From DALYLB01 sp046154695 (lineage in GTDB: Bacteria > Acidobacteriota > Blastocatellia > RBC074): DNA of 17,640 nt. The translations under genes and the position numbers were made by a program. Where the stretch lies: NCBI GenBank assembly GCA_046154695.1, contig JBJXFI010000453.1, positions 1 to 17,640 of the forward strand, given 5' to 3'. Under the pieces are notes generated by a model. That model saw nothing but the letters and a program-made list of their open reading frames with translations, made no database searches and had not been told where the DNA came from. Each line of letters starts with the position of its first letter. Position 1 is the first letter of the stretch. Shown here one piece after another: positions 17,580 through 17,640 of this stretch.

Positions 17580-17640
17580 TGCCTATGCTGGCTTCGAGAC
17601 ACTACATATTGAAAACACGCCAAATCAGACTCAATCCACG

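Overview
This window is almost entirely one operon for respiratory complex I (proton-pumping NADH:quinone oxidoreductase), read on the + strand. Its order is nuoA-B-C-D-E-F-G, then a Uma2-family gene, then nuoH-J-K-L-M-N (674 to 15934). The source looks like a GC-rich, respiring Gram-negative-type bacterium: the 14-subunit style complex has separate nuoC and nuoD and a long NuoG, and one protein carries a Sec-type signal peptide. Uma2 genes and extended inverted repeats between genes are common in several environmental phyla (for example Acidobacteriota, Planctomycetota, Sumerlaeota-like lineages). The phylum cannot be fixed by reading alone.

Layout. Positions 1-406 hold a small degenerate response-regulator receiver protein on the - strand, diverging from the operon. 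Positions 407-673 are the divergent control region, with weak promoter candidates and a six-codon minigene that overlaps the nuoA start. Positions 674-7857 encode the hydrophilic arm: NuoA/B/C/D, then the NADH-dehydrogenase module NuoE/F/G. Positions 7918-8508 encode Uma2. Positions 8533-15934 encode the membrane arm NuoH/J/K/L/M/N. On the - strand, 15971-17359 encodes a secreted PHP-family metallohydrolase that converges on nuoN. The last 281 bases hold its probable promoter and one doubtful small ORF.

How it works together: NuoE/F/G take electrons from NADH through FMN and a chain of FeS clusters. NuoB/D reduce quinone near NuoH/A. NuoL/M/N, with J and K, pump protons. The key residues I checked (FeS cysteines, the FMN/NADH glycine loop, quinone-site His/Tyr, membrane Glu/Lys) are all intact, so the encoded subunits look functional.

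Main anomalies: (1) nuoI, whose two 4Fe-4S clusters bridge NuoG to NuoB, is absent; nuoH and nuoJ are only 6 bases apart. (2) A Uma2 nuclease-fold gene with a strong Shine-Dalgarno sits inside the operon. (3) The three long spacers (112, 123 and 113 bases) each hold an inverted repeat, including a perfect 29-bp pair of arms between nuoK and nuoL. (4) Nearly all nuo genes lack a Shine-Dalgarno but have a pyrimidine, mostly T, at -1, whereas the three genes with a Shine-Dalgarno have G at -1. I found no rRNA, tRNA, CRISPR array or transposase gene.
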